NCBI GenBank assembly: GCA_014192625.1
Contig: BJHM01000005.1
Span: forward strand, 1-64,000
From: Planctomycetota bacterium
GTDB lineage: Bacteria; Planctomycetota; UBA1135; UBA2386
Direction: 5' to 3'
DNA: 64,000 bases
A program made the position numbers and the translations under genes. This document shows positions 26,761 through 35,153 of the stretch, one piece after another. Every line of letters starts with the position of its first letter. The first letter of the stretch is position 1. The notes beneath the pieces are model-generated. The model worked only from the letters and a program-made list of their open reading frames with translations, was not told the origin of the DNA and made no database searches.

Positions 26761-27129
26761 GTGAGGTTGCCGTCTCTGTTGTCAGCCAAAGTCAGGCAGG
26801 CGATCAAGCAGGCAGTGCGCTTAGCGGACTTGAAAGTGCTACGCGCAGCAAAAAACGCGCGGCGCGGAACGTGCTGCCAACGTGCGGGCCGACGCGATGG
26901 ACCGCGTGCGCCGCTTGCTATGTGGGACCCCGTGCAACTGGGACCGCGTGCAACTGGGACCGCGTGCGCCGCTTGCTATGTGGGACCGCGTGCAACTGGG
27001 GCCGCGTGCAACTGGGACCCCGTTGGCGTCGTGCAAAAGCACACGCTTTGCACGCTAGCGATTCTGCTGCCAGCATTGCTCAAAGGCCTGCGGATCGGCG
27101 CTACTGCTGCGTGTTTCGTTGTGCGGTAG
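26761..27129 (+). pseudogene. Degenerate fragment of a membrane-bound pyrophosphatase gene
   Basis: This 369-bp open frame resembles residues of about 460-550 of the pyrophosphatase-family protein at 29793-31631, which is on the other strand. Shared peptides are LLSAKVRQA near its start and LCTxxILLPALL near its end. At the DNA level a stretch of 26 bases (26777-26802) is identical to the reverse complement of that gene; later runs such as acgcgcggcgc, accccgttggcg and gattctgctgcc also match, in the same order. Between them lies a 58-bp duplication (26900-27015), so length and reading frame in the middle no longer match. It has no plausible start codon, no promoter and no N-terminal part, so it is a relic rather than a gene. 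Confidence 0.8.
26900..27015. repeat. 58-bp tandem duplication inside the pyrophosphatase relic
   Basis: Two 58-bp copies beginning gaccgcgtgcgccgcttgct at 26900 and 26958. Within each, a 16-bp sub-unit gggaccgcgtgcaact (with c/g variants) is repeated twice. The repeat occupies the position where the parental gene has only a short segment around aaccgggtgcgtcgc, so it probably expanded locally. Confidence 0.85.
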
Positions 27130-27186
27130 TCGCGTGACTGCCGTTGTGCTATCGGCCGGGCTAACTCAGGGTGAGATTCTGCGCGG

Positions 27187-28935
27187 TCACCGTAGTTTGC
27201 TGCGGCGTTCCCATTCGATTTGCTCGACGGCCCGAGCGAGGTGATCGGGCGTGCGCACTACCTCCCGCGTGCTGCGGCCGACGGTGATGTAGGCAACCGG
27301 CGTCGCCTCGACCTTGTAGCCGCCGCGCCCGATCAGGATCGGGTCGAAGCGCGGATCGAGGATCTGCACCATGCGCGATGGCAGGTAGGTCGACAGCGCT
27401 GCATTCCGCATTTCTTGCGCGAGCGCAGAATCACGTTCGCCGACGATCGTGAGCAGCAGCGGTTCGTAAAGCACGAGGTCTACGGCGCGGCCAAACCCTG
27501 CGACGTAGTAGCCATATTCTTTGTAGTCCGTAGCAAACGACTCCAGCGTCAGAACAGCTTCAGCCAAAAACTCAGGTCGCCGCGACAGGTAGCTAAGACG
27601 TAGCAACGACTCGGCCATCATCGAGTTCTCGAGGATCGAGCGGTTGCGCCGCCGCATCGAGCCGCCCGCGTTGGGATCGTGCAGGATGTCGTAGAAACCG
27701 CCGTCGGGCGCCTTCTGCCGCCGGATCGCGTGCTCGGCGATGGCTTCGGCGGGCAGCAGTAGATCCGCATCACCGGTGATCTGCGAGGCATCGATCAGTG
27801 CGCGGATCAGGCACGCTTGATCGACCAACATGCCTGGCATGTGATAGGTGCCGTCCCAGTAGTGGAAGACTTCGCGGCCGTCGTAGAGCTCCTGCGTCAA
27901 AAACTTCAGCGTGCTGACTGCGGAAGCGATCCAGTCGGGTCGCGCGAGCACGATGCCGGCCTTCAGCAGGTTGGAGACGGCCAGCGCGTTTGCGTGGCAG
28001 AAGATCGTGCGGTCGACCTTTGGTGGTTTGCGCTCGGCGCGGCCAGCGCGATCGAGGATGTAGTAGTCCGTGTCGGCATCTTGACTGCCGAAGAAGCCGC
28101 CGGTCGCGTTGTCGCGCAGCGAGGTCAACAGCCAGTTGACGATGCCCTCGGCGGCCTTGCGATAGCCAAGTACGCCAAAGACCTGGTAGCCCTCAAGGTA
28201 GGCCCGCAGCATGCGCACGTTGACCTCGAGCAACTTCTCGAAGTTGGGGCTGTGCCAGTCCGAGGTTTTGCTAAATCGGAAGAAGCCGCCGTTGATCGGG
28301 TCGTGCAATGGGCTCGCCAGCATTCGGTCGAGTGTCACGGTCACGATCTCGCGCATCCGGTCGTCGCCGCGCTTGGCTGCCTGCGCCAGCGCGAAGTCGA
28401 GCACCTCAGGGTGCGGAAACTTTGCGCCTTCACCAAAGCCGCCATGGCGGTGGTCAAACTTCTCGTAGATGGCGTTGGAAATGTCTTCCACCATCTGCCG
28501 ATCGAGCTTGCCGCGCGTGCTAGCCTCGGGCGCGTGTCGGTGCGCGAGCAGATCGCGCAGGCTTTTTTGCATATCCTCGCGTTGCTCGCGCCAGACCTTC
28601 GACACGCGTTCGAGTTGCAGCAGCAACTCGGCAGTCGCCAGGTAGCCGTGGTTTAGAATCAGCTCGCCGTCCGGTGTCAGGCAGGCAATCGAAGGCCAGC
28701 CACCAGTGCCGTAGCGTTCATTTACGTCGGGCCTTCGCTCGGCATCGAGTAGCACCGGCACGAATTGCTCGCGCACCATCGCTGCTACGCGCGCATCGCC
28801 AAATGGATTGGCGAGCAGGTCTTTGCAGTGGTTGCACCACGGCACGGTGATGAGCAGCAACACTGGGCGATCAGAATCCTTCGCCCGCTGCAGGCTAGTC
28901 GCGTCAAACGGAAGCCAGTTTATGCCGTCGGTCAT
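27187..28935 (-). CDS. Thioredoxin-domain protein of the YyaL/DUF255 family
   Basis: A 582-residue protein with an N-terminal thioredoxin-like fold (VLLLITVPWCNHC, residues about 25-40) holding a CxxC, followed by a six-hairpin alpha-toroid region as in glycosidases. FGEGAKFPHPE and SQDADTDYY are conserved across the family. Most YyaL proteins read CHWCHVM at the active site and are nearer 680 residues; this one has WCNHCK and is shorter. The cellular function of the family is not established; a redox or carbohydrate-related role is conjecture. It is a single-gene unit. Confidence 0.85.
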   Translation of the reverse strand: MTDGINWLPFDATSLQRAKDSDRPVLLLITVPWCNHCKDLLANPFGDARVAAMVREQFVPVLLDAERRPDVNERYGTGGWPSIACLTPDGELILNHGYLATAELLLQLERVSKVWREQREDMQKSLRDLLAHRHAPEASTRGKLDRQMVEDISNAIYEKFDHRHGGFGEGAKFPHPEVLDFALAQAAKRGDDRMREIVTVTLDRMLASPLHDPINGGFFRFSKTSDWHSPNFEKLLEVNVRMLRAYLEGYQVFGVLGYRKAAEGIVNWLLTSLRDNATGGFFGSQDADTDYYILDRAGRAERKPPKVDRTIFCHANALAVSNLLKAGIVLARPDWIASAVSTLKFLTQELYDGREVFHYWDGTYHMPGMLVDQACLIRALIDASQITGDADLLLPAEAIAEHAIRRQKAPDGGFYDILHDPNAGGSMRRRNRSILENSMMAESLLRLSYLSRRPEFLAEAVLTLESFATDYKEYGYYVAGFGRAVDLVLYEPLLLTIVGERDSALAQEMRNAALSTYLPSRMVQILDPRFDPILIGRGGYKVEATPVAYITVGRSTREVVRTPDHLARAVEQIEWERRSKLR

Positions 28936-29014
28936 GTTGCAGAGGAAGTGCCTTGCACCGCGCCGTGGCGCGCGCTTTGGCCCATTGTCTTTAGGACGCT
29001 AACTTGTCCGTCCC

Positions 29015-29062
29015 GCCACCAATCGAACTCGCCACCAATCGAACCCGCCACCAATCGAACCC
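29015..29062. repeat. 16-bp direct repeat, 3 copies
   Basis: Units gccaccaatcgaactc, then gccaccaatcgaaccc twice. Read on the minus strand each has ggttcgatt-like sequence, which superficially looks like a tRNA T-arm, but there is no tRNA around it. It lies between the YyaL-like gene and rsfS. Confidence 0.93.
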
Positions 29063-29113
29063 TTCGGCACGACGGCAAGGGTGATCCGCGCACGAAGCGC
29101 GGATCGACCTGGG

Positions 29114-29620
29114 TCAGCTCCCCGGTTCGCTCGGGAAGATCTGGATGTGTTTGCTGCGACGTTCTGCCGTCGTCCGTTGCTTGCCTTCGGTCGGCGGTGG
29201 CACAGCCAGCCGCGGAACGTCAGCCCAAAGGCTTTCGAGGTCGTAGTAGGCGCGCGCTTCCGGCAGCAGCAGGTGCACGACAACGTCGTCGAAGTCGAGC
29301 AGCACCCAGTTGCTCTCGTCGCTTTCCATCCCGGCCTGATTGCGCTTGCGCTTGCCGCGCACGTCCTTCACTTCCTGGTCGAGTTCTCGCGCCACGGCCT
29401 GTGCTTGGCGCGTGCTGCGAACTGTGCCGATGACGAAGTAATCGACGATTGCGATTGGGCCCGCGACATCGAGGATGGCCAAGTCTTCCGTTTGATTGGC
29501 GCCAAGGAAGCCCGCGATGTCGAGTGCTAACTTTTTGGCTTTGGCCGATGGAGTGCGCCCGGCATTGTCAATTGGCGCAGGTGACGGAGGTGGGGGGGTA
29601 GATGCTTTTCGAGTAGTCAA
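29114..29620 (-). CDS. rsfS: Ribosome silencing factor RsfS
   Basis: Binds ribosomal protein uL14 on the 50S subunit and blocks subunit joining during nutrient limitation. The 168 residues include a Pro-rich N-terminal tail of about 25 residues and the RsfS fold: LALDIAGFLGANQTEDLAILD, DYFVIGTVRSTRQAQAVARE, the conserved Trp in ESNWVLLDFDDVVVH, and YYDLESLWAD. The C-terminal extension after the fold is basic. It stands alone between the 16-bp repeat and the pyrophosphatase-like gene, not beside nadD as is common. Confidence 0.95.
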   Translation of the reverse strand: MTTRKASTPPPPSPAPIDNAGRTPSAKAKKLALDIAGFLGANQTEDLAILDVAGPIAIVDYFVIGTVRSTRQAQAVARELDQEVKDVRGKRKRNQAGMESDESNWVLLDFDDVVVHLLLPEARAYYDLESLWADVPRLAVPPPTEGKQRTTAERRSKHIQIFPSEPGS

Positions 29621-29792
29621 AATGCGTTCGCTTCGGTTCGGGCTCCTACGGACCAGGGCTGCAATACAGGTGCGCCAACTGCGGCCGAGAAGTGCTGGGC
29701 AATGTATCGGCAGAAGCCTTTGCGGTAACCCCCCAGCTCTGCCGAAGCCCGGTCGGGGTGGAAAAGGTGCCCCTTTGAGTGCCTATTTCGGC

Positions 29793-31631
29793 TCACTTGA
29801 ACAGTGGCGCCGTCAGCAGGGCCGCGATTGGCAGCAATTTGATCAGGATGAGGATCGATGGGCCTGAGCCTGCGCGAAACTTGTCGCCAGCCATGGTGGC
29901 CTCTTCCGTAGCTACTCGCGCATCGCCTCGTTTGCCCTCGGTGGCGCAAAGGGAAAGCACCAATAGTAAGCCAGCGGTTGTGCAGCCGATCAGCAGGCCG
30001 TCGACCGTTGCCGGGTCAAAGCTCATCCCGAGCAATGCCGGCAGCAGAATCGTTACCGTGCAAAGCGCGAGTATTTTGCGCAGCGCCAACGGGGTCCTCG
30101 ATGCCATGCGACGCACCCGGTTAACCGCGTTGGCAGGCATGTTCTGCGCCGCGCGTTCTTGCTGGCGGCGCAGCATTCGCAGGAAAACCAGGTTGGCTGC
30201 CATGCTGACCGCCTGCCTGACTTTGGCTGACAACAAGAACGGCAACATCGCGCCGATCAGCATGCCAAACACGGTGCCAATGTTGCCGAGCGAGCACGAG
30301 TAGAAGAGCGCTAACTTGCAGCGGTAAGCGGCCAGCAACGCGATCGCGGTGAAAGCCGCGCTGCAAATCACGATGCCATCTGCAACCCCTGTCAGGGCTG
30401 GGCTCGCGCTCCGTGCGCCACTTTGCTCGCGCCCAGTTGCGGCCAGTTCGTTTTGCGTGGCCGTGTCTGCTCGGTCCGCGGCGAGCGAGTTGCTGATATC
30501 GAGGTTCAGTGCATAGCCGAACATGCTCAGCATGCCTAACGCAGCGATGCCGATGCCGTAGGTCCCAGCGAGACTGTTGCAGGCCCAGATGCTGAAGGCG
30601 AGCAGCGGCACGAACAGCAGCGTTGCGGCAAAATGTTGCTTTGCCTGCAACCTATTGAGCCAGCCGATCACGACGGCGAGCACGACGGCGAGCACGATGC
30701 CGAGCACCATCGCGAGGTAGACGTGCAATGGGCCAAAGATCGCCTGGCCACCATCGGTGAGTAGCTGCGTTGGCCCGACGAACCACGCCAGCAAGGCACC
30801 GCCGAGGAATAAGCTGCCGCCCGCAGCGCAAAGGCCAGCGAGCCGTGAGGCCGACGGCGCGCGCTCAATGTCGATCTGCCGCGCAGCGATGCTGAGGTAG
30901 TTGGCAAATAGGCCGAGCGCCGCAAGCAACACCGGATAGATCACCAACCCTGCTTGGCTCGCAGTGCGCGCATCGCCTTCGCCAGCTGCAAGCGACCAGC
31001 CAAGAATGATGGCCGCGATGATGGCTGAGACGAAGGATTCAAACCGGCAGGCACCCATGCTCACAATTCCGTTGGCGAGGTCTCTGCCCTGCGTGCGGAT
31101 GCCGTTGTCCGCGTGCAAAAACAGCGCGATGGAGCTAGCACCGAGGCTGAAGCCGAGCACGTGATCGAGGCCATTGCTGCCGTAGCAGATCAGCAGTAGG
31201 CAGATAGCAAAAAGGCCAACGCCAATGACGGCAAAGCACACCACCGCGCCCGACATGAGGGCGATCCAGTGAGCGCTGCGGAGGCTCGTCTTTAGAGCTT
31301 GTTGCAGCCGCACGCCGGCGCTCGTCGTGCACTGCATGCCGAAGTAGCTGGCACCGGCAGAAGCCGTATTGCCGAGCAAGAACGCACAGGCAGTCCGCAT
31401 CCCGAGCCCGTTCTCGGTGGCACCGAGGCCGATCAGCAAAAACGCAACCAGGGAAAACAGTGCGAGGTAGCGGAGTTCTCCGTGCAGGAAGGCGCGACCG
31501 CTGTCTTGCGCCGCGTTGGCGAGGCCTTGATCGAGAGGGGCCATGGCCAGAATCTGTTGGAACAACCGCACGGCAAAGGTCACGGCCAAAATCGCTACGA
31601 CCAGAGCGACGATGGTGGCGGTGAGGAACAT
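29793..31631 (-). CDS. Membrane-bound pyrophosphatase family protein lacking catalytic motifs
   Basis: A 612-residue polytopic protein homologous to H+/Na+-translocating pyrophosphatases but shorter than the usual 660-770. Family hallmarks kept are YFGMQCTT near 96-103, GFSLGASSIALF at 160-171, YGIGIAALGMLS and LIKLLPIAALLTAPLF at the C terminus. The PPi-binding region is altered: after GIRTQGRDLANGIV (177-190) comes SMGACRFESF, so the normal loop with EDDPRNPAVIAD and VGDNVGD is missing and the Lys/Asp of TKAADVGADL are changed. DTVGDPFKDT near the C terminus is replaced by AGDKFRAGS, and the usual Asp loop of ITVAVDAYGPIADNAGG is replaced by NLDISNSLAADRADT. The protein therefore probably cannot hydrolyse PPi. 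The frame is intact over 612 codons, so it is likely expressed. Confidence 0.85.
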   Translation of the reverse strand: MFLTATIVALVVAILAVTFAVRLFQQILAMAPLDQGLANAAQDSGRAFLHGELRYLALFSLVAFLLIGLGATENGLGMRTACAFLLGNTASAGASYFGMQCTTSAGVRLQQALKTSLRSAHWIALMSGAVVCFAVIGVGLFAICLLLICYGSNGLDHVLGFSLGASSIALFLHADNGIRTQGRDLANGIVSMGACRFESFVSAIIAAIILGWSLAAGEGDARTASQAGLVIYPVLLAALGLFANYLSIAARQIDIERAPSASRLAGLCAAGGSLFLGGALLAWFVGPTQLLTDGGQAIFGPLHVYLAMVLGIVLAVVLAVVIGWLNRLQAKQHFAATLLFVPLLAFSIWACNSLAGTYGIGIAALGMLSMFGYALNLDISNSLAADRADTATQNELAATGREQSGARSASPALTGVADGIVICSAAFTAIALLAAYRCKLALFYSCSLGNIGTVFGMLIGAMLPFLLSAKVRQAVSMAANLVFLRMLRRQQERAAQNMPANAVNRVRRMASRTPLALRKILALCTVTILLPALLGMSFDPATVDGLLIGCTTAGLLLVLSLCATEGKRGDARVATEEATMAGDKFRAGSGPSILILIKLLPIAALLTAPLFK

Positions 31632-31711
31632 GGGCGTTGCAAAACGGCAGAGGTGTCGCGCCGTAATCGTGACCTTAGGCTCCGTTCCGCATTGCCAGCA
31701 AGCAATCTGAC

Positions 31712-32485
31712 TCAGTGATTCTTCTGCGCCTGCTTGGTTTTCGGCTCGTCTTGCTCCAGTTGGCGTGGGTCTTCTAGATCCGGCAGGTCAACCATGGAGA
31801 CGATACTATTGTCGGGATCGTTGTCGGTCGGGTCCACCACCGGCATCTGCGGTTCGAGGAAGGTCTCGTCGGGCGTCGACGATTTCCTGCCGGGCCTTCT
31901 CCTCCAGAGCCAGATCCCGCCGAGCAGCAGCGTCGCGAGGACCGTCCATAACAGGCCGCGCTCCACGCTCTGCACGCGTTCGATCGCGCCGTCGATCACT
32001 TCGTGGAAGTGGTAGCCGATCCACGACAGCAGCGGGACGATCAGCACGATGCCGAGGCAGTCGAAGGCGAGGAAGCGCCGGATCGGCATCTTCATTGTGC
32101 CGGCGGTGAAGAACGCGACCACGCGGATGCCGGCAAGAAAGCGGGCGATGAAGATCACGAGATCGCCGCGTTGGCGGAAGAACGAGTCAAACCGCGCGAG
32201 CCGTCGTTTGGTGATGAGCAGCCGCATCCAACGCAGGCGCAGCAGTCTGGTGCCGAACACTCGGCCCAGCACAAACGGGAGCAGGTCGCCGAGCAGGATT
32301 GCGCTGCCAGACCAGACAATCATCAGCGGCAGCGTTGCTTTTAGTGGATAGGTCGCGCAGACATAGCCGGCGGCGATCAGGATCAGTTCTTCCGGGATCG
32401 GCAAGCCAAGACCACAGACGACAAATACCAACGCAACTGCGGGGTACGGGTAGTTGGCAATCCAGGCTACGAGGTCGTCAAACAT
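31712..32485 (-). CDS. DedA family membrane protein
   Basis: A 257-residue inner-membrane protein. The early GLGLPIPEELILIAAGYV motif with two acidic residues, and FIARFLAGIRVVAFFTAG with the conserved Arg residues, define DedA proteins, some of which act as polyprenyl-phosphate or phospholipid flippases. A last hydrophobic segment is followed by a cytoplasmic acidic tail (DPTDNDPDNSIVSMVDLPDL). It follows the gene at 32494 by only 8 bp and precedes the pyrophosphatase-like gene by 80 bp, all minus strand. Confidence 0.9.
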   Translation of the reverse strand: MFDDLVAWIANYPYPAVALVFVVCGLGLPIPEELILIAAGYVCATYPLKATLPLMIVWSGSAILLGDLLPFVLGRVFGTRLLRLRWMRLLITKRRLARFDSFFRQRGDLVIFIARFLAGIRVVAFFTAGTMKMPIRRFLAFDCLGIVLIVPLLSWIGYHFHEVIDGAIERVQSVERGLLWTVLATLLLGGIWLWRRRPGRKSSTPDETFLEPQMPVVDPTDNDPDNSIVSMVDLPDLEDPRQLEQDEPKTKQAQKNH

Positions 32486-32493
32486 GGGGCGAG

Positions 32494-33285
32494 TTAGCGG
32501 ACCAGATACGGCAGGAGTGGTTGCAGTCGCTGGTCATCGGAAAACGTAGCAGCATCGACCGTGCGGTCGCCAGCGAGTCGTCGTCGGACTAGTTGCAACG
32601 TTGTGAGCCACTCCTGCCCAAGTTGCGGATCGCGGATCTCAGCGCAGCGGCCGATCGCAGCGTCGAGCACCTGCAATGCCCCGTTGCGGTCCGCCGCTTG
32701 GAGGAGTGCCGCGCATAGTTGCGGCACCAGAAAAATACGCTGTTCGCGCACGGAGGCGCGGCCACTTTGTTGTTCGGCTTTCGCCAGAAAGCGATCGGCG
32801 ATCTGCGCCGGCGCGCCAAGCCCTGCATCGGCGGTGAGCAGTTCGGCGAGTCCAGGTTCGTGCTGCACTGCGAGTTCGACGATGAACGCCATCCACGTGT
32901 AGAGGTCCGCTGCCTTATTGGGCGTTCGCTCACATGCCGCTTGCAGCATTGCGATGGCGGCCTGCAGGCGCGTCTTCGCCGCCGCCGCGCGCGACCTGCC
33001 GGTGGCGAGCGGGTTGCCGCCTTCGATGGCGTAGCGCCAGGCGAATACTGCATGACCGTCGGTCCAATCCGGCAAGGTCAGCAGCAGTGCCTGTGCCCTT
33101 GCGAATGCTTCTGCGGGGTCGCCCGAATCGACGGCCTGACGCAGCGAACGCCACAGGAACGGCAGGGTGAACGGTCGGGTTGCGACGATCGCCCACTGTT
33201 GCAGGTTGCCCATTTTTGGATTGCCAAGCCATGCGGCGCCGAGCCAGCAGAAGAGGCCGACGATGAGGATTGGCAGCCGGTTCAT
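32494..33285 (-). CDS. Membrane-anchored helical-repeat protein of the ABC operon
   Basis: A 263-residue protein starting MNRLPILIVGLFCWLGAAWL, an N-terminal membrane anchor or signal. The remainder is Ala/Leu-rich and almost wholly helical (AVDSGDPAEAFARAQALLLTLPDW, RLQAAIAMLQAA), consistent with TPR-like repeats. The start at 33285 overlaps the stop of the membrane-protein gene by four bases (ATGA), so it belongs to the ABC operon. Its role is unknown; a partner protein of the transporter is the natural inference. Confidence 0.75.
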   Translation of the reverse strand: MNRLPILIVGLFCWLGAAWLGNPKMGNLQQWAIVATRPFTLPFLWRSLRQAVDSGDPAEAFARAQALLLTLPDWTDGHAVFAWRYAIEGGNPLATGRSRAAAAKTRLQAAIAMLQAACERTPNKAADLYTWMAFIVELAVQHEPGLAELLTADAGLGAPAQIADRFLAKAEQQSGRASVREQRIFLVPQLCAALLQAADRNGALQVLDAAIGRCAEIRDPQLGQEWLTTLQLVRRRLAGDRTVDAATFSDDQRLQPLLPYLVR

Positions 33286-34289
33286 CGGCGCAGCCGTCGG
33301 CGCACAAGGATGGCGAGCAGCGTTGCCACGAGGCCCACGAAAAAAGTCGGGAGCGCGGTTGCAAGCATCGGTTCGCAACCGAGCCAGTGGCCGCGCAGTG
33401 CCAGTGTGAATGCTTCGCCAGCTGGCGATAGGTTGCCCAGGGTCTGCACGAGCAGCGCTGTGACGAACACCATGATGTTGACTGGCAGTGCGGCAAATGG
33501 CGCGCACAGCATCGCCAATGCGAGAGCCACTGCTAGCGGGAGCAGATGCCAATACGCAGCGATAATGCCATTGAGGATGCGGCTGCTGTTTGCTGCGGCG
33601 ATCAGCACAGCACCATCGGCGGCGAAGAAAAGCGGCAGGTTGCCGGTTGTGCGGCGCACGGACAGCGTGTGAATCGTGCGCAGCGCGAAGTGGATCGGCA
33701 GCAATTCGCGCGTGCCGGTGATCCGCAGTGGCTGCGTCGAGAGCGGCAGGTTGTCAGCGAGCACTTCGAGGCTGGTCGGCTGCGGCTCTGATGCTGGTAG
33801 AAATGCAAACGGCCGGAGCCGGAGTTCCTGGTAGTTGCTGCCATCTGCGGGGAACGTCACGCATGGATGCCCAGCATCGAGGATCGGCGAACTGTCTGCT
33901 GTCAGTGCGTGGTGGGCGTGCGGAGTTGGCATCAATAATGCTGCGACGAGGCCGATCGGCAAAAGCCATACGGCGAGTGCGAGCAAAGCGCCAAATGCTG
34001 CATGAGCGCAGCCGTAGCAAGGTCCCGAGCGCAGGCGCAGCACCCAATCAGCACCATGCCTGTGTTGCGCGAAAGTCGGCCAGCATTGCAGCGCAGTGAT
34101 GCCGCAGGCAGCCGCCGCGGTGAAGGCCGGCAAATGCAGCCACGGCGCTAGGGTTGCGGGCGCGTTCGCGCCGAAGGTGGTCGGGTCGGCGAATGCGAAT
34201 GCGATCGCCGCGGCAAGTAGCACAGGCGGCAACGAAAGCGACAGTGCCGCGCGGAACACCACGCGGGTTGCGGCAGGCAATCGAATCAC
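33282..34289 (-). CDS. Membrane protein, probable ABC exporter permease
   Basis: A 335-residue protein with hydrophobic segments at about 10-33, 50-70, 93-118 and four more in the C-terminal 110 residues. A long extracytoplasmic loop lies between residues about 125 and 225 and is rich in Thr/Leu/Pro. The ABC-2 type layout and its position between an ATP-binding gene and a helical protein, with ATGA overlaps on both sides, suggest it is the membrane subunit. No family signature was recognised, so the call rests on context. Confidence 0.7.
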   Translation of the reverse strand: MIRLPAATRVVFRAALSLSLPPVLLAAAIAFAFADPTTFGANAPATLAPWLHLPAFTAAAACGITALQCWPTFAQHRHGADWVLRLRSGPCYGCAHAAFGALLALAVWLLPIGLVAALLMPTPHAHHALTADSSPILDAGHPCVTFPADGSNYQELRLRPFAFLPASEPQPTSLEVLADNLPLSTQPLRITGTRELLPIHFALRTIHTLSVRRTTGNLPLFFAADGAVLIAAANSSRILNGIIAAYWHLLPLAVALALAMLCAPFAALPVNIMVFVTALLVQTLGNLSPAGEAFTLALRGHWLGCEPMLATALPTFFVGLVATLLAILVRRRLRR

Positions 34290-35143
34290 GACTGGGGCCC
34301 AGAATTAGGTCCACTGCCGAGCCGACGGAACCAGGCGAATAGGTGCTGCCGCACGCGACCGCTGTCGATCAGTTCGCCGCCGCGCCGTTGTAGATCTTCG
34401 GCCACCCCGTTCAGCGCCGAGTCTGGCAGGCCGCGCACCGTGAGCGTGCGATCGCCGGTGCCGAGCAGGTCGTCAATCGTGCCGCGCGCAACGCAGCGGC
34501 CAGCGTGCAGCGCGAGCACGGTGCTGCAGATCTGTTCGACTTCTTGCAAATGGTGCGAGGCCATCACGATCGTGGTGCCGCGCTGCGCGCGTTCGCGCAG
34601 CACATCGATCACCATGCCAGAGCCGAGTGGGTCGAGGCCCGAAGTCGGTTCATCGAGCAGCAAGACTTCGGGCTCGCCAAGCAAGGCCGCGGCCAGTGCC
34701 AGCCGCTTCTGCATGCCAGTGCTGTAGGTCCGCACTCTTCGCTGCGCCACATTCGCGAGCTGAAAGCGCGCGAGCAATTCAGCAGCGCGTTGGTCGGCAA
34801 CTGCATCTGCAAGTCGCAGCTCGCAGCCATACCACTGTAAAAACTCACGGCCGGTTAGCACCGCTAACGGCAGCGGTCCCTCCGGTTGATACGCCACCCG
34901 CTGGCGCACCAAAGTTGCATCTGCCGGTAGATCGAGCACGCGCACAAGGCCCGTGGTTTCCCGTTGCAGGCCAGCAAGCACGCGCAGCAGGGTCGTCTTG
35001 CCCGAACCGTTGGGGCCGAGAATGCCGACGATTGCGCCGCGCTCGACGGTGAGATCGAGCGGGTGGAGTGCCGTTACCGCGGGCTTTTGGAACCCGCCGG
35101 GAAACGTCACCGCAAGTTGCCGTATCGAGATGGCGGCGGACAT
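34286..35143 (-). CDS. ABC transporter ATP-binding protein
   Basis: The 285-residue ATPase has Walker A GPNGSGKT, a variant signature YSTGMQKR (for LSGGQ), Walker B VLLLDEP, D-loop SGLD and the switch His in ASHHLQE. It is the first gene of the operon: ATGA overlap at 34286-34289 couples it to the permease-like gene. The ABC-2/CcmA-like pattern suggests export, possibly of lipid, polysaccharide or drug. Start ATG is 10 bp from the divergent FHA gene, so the promoters of the two must overlap or lie within coding DNA. Confidence 0.92.
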   Translation of the reverse strand: MSAAISIRQLAVTFPGGFQKPAVTALHPLDLTVERGAIVGILGPNGSGKTTLLRVLAGLQRETTGLVRVLDLPADATLVRQRVAYQPEGPLPLAVLTGREFLQWYGCELRLADAVADQRAAELLARFQLANVAQRRVRTYSTGMQKRLALAAALLGEPEVLLLDEPTSGLDPLGSGMVIDVLRERAQRGTTIVMASHHLQEVEQICSTVLALHAGRCVARGTIDDLLGTGDRTLTVRGLPDSALNGVAEDLQRRGGELIDSGRVRQHLFAWFRRLGSGPNSGPQS

Positions 35144-35153
35144 GGAGTGTGCG

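Noticed and set aside
26761-27129. Real gene of 122 codons
   Set aside because: Only a C-terminal part of a pyrophosphatase family is seen, the middle is tandem repeat, and there is no proper start.
29015-29062. tRNA-like T-arm motif ggttcgatt on the minus strand
   Set aside because: Occurs three times in a short direct repeat without acceptor or anticodon arms.
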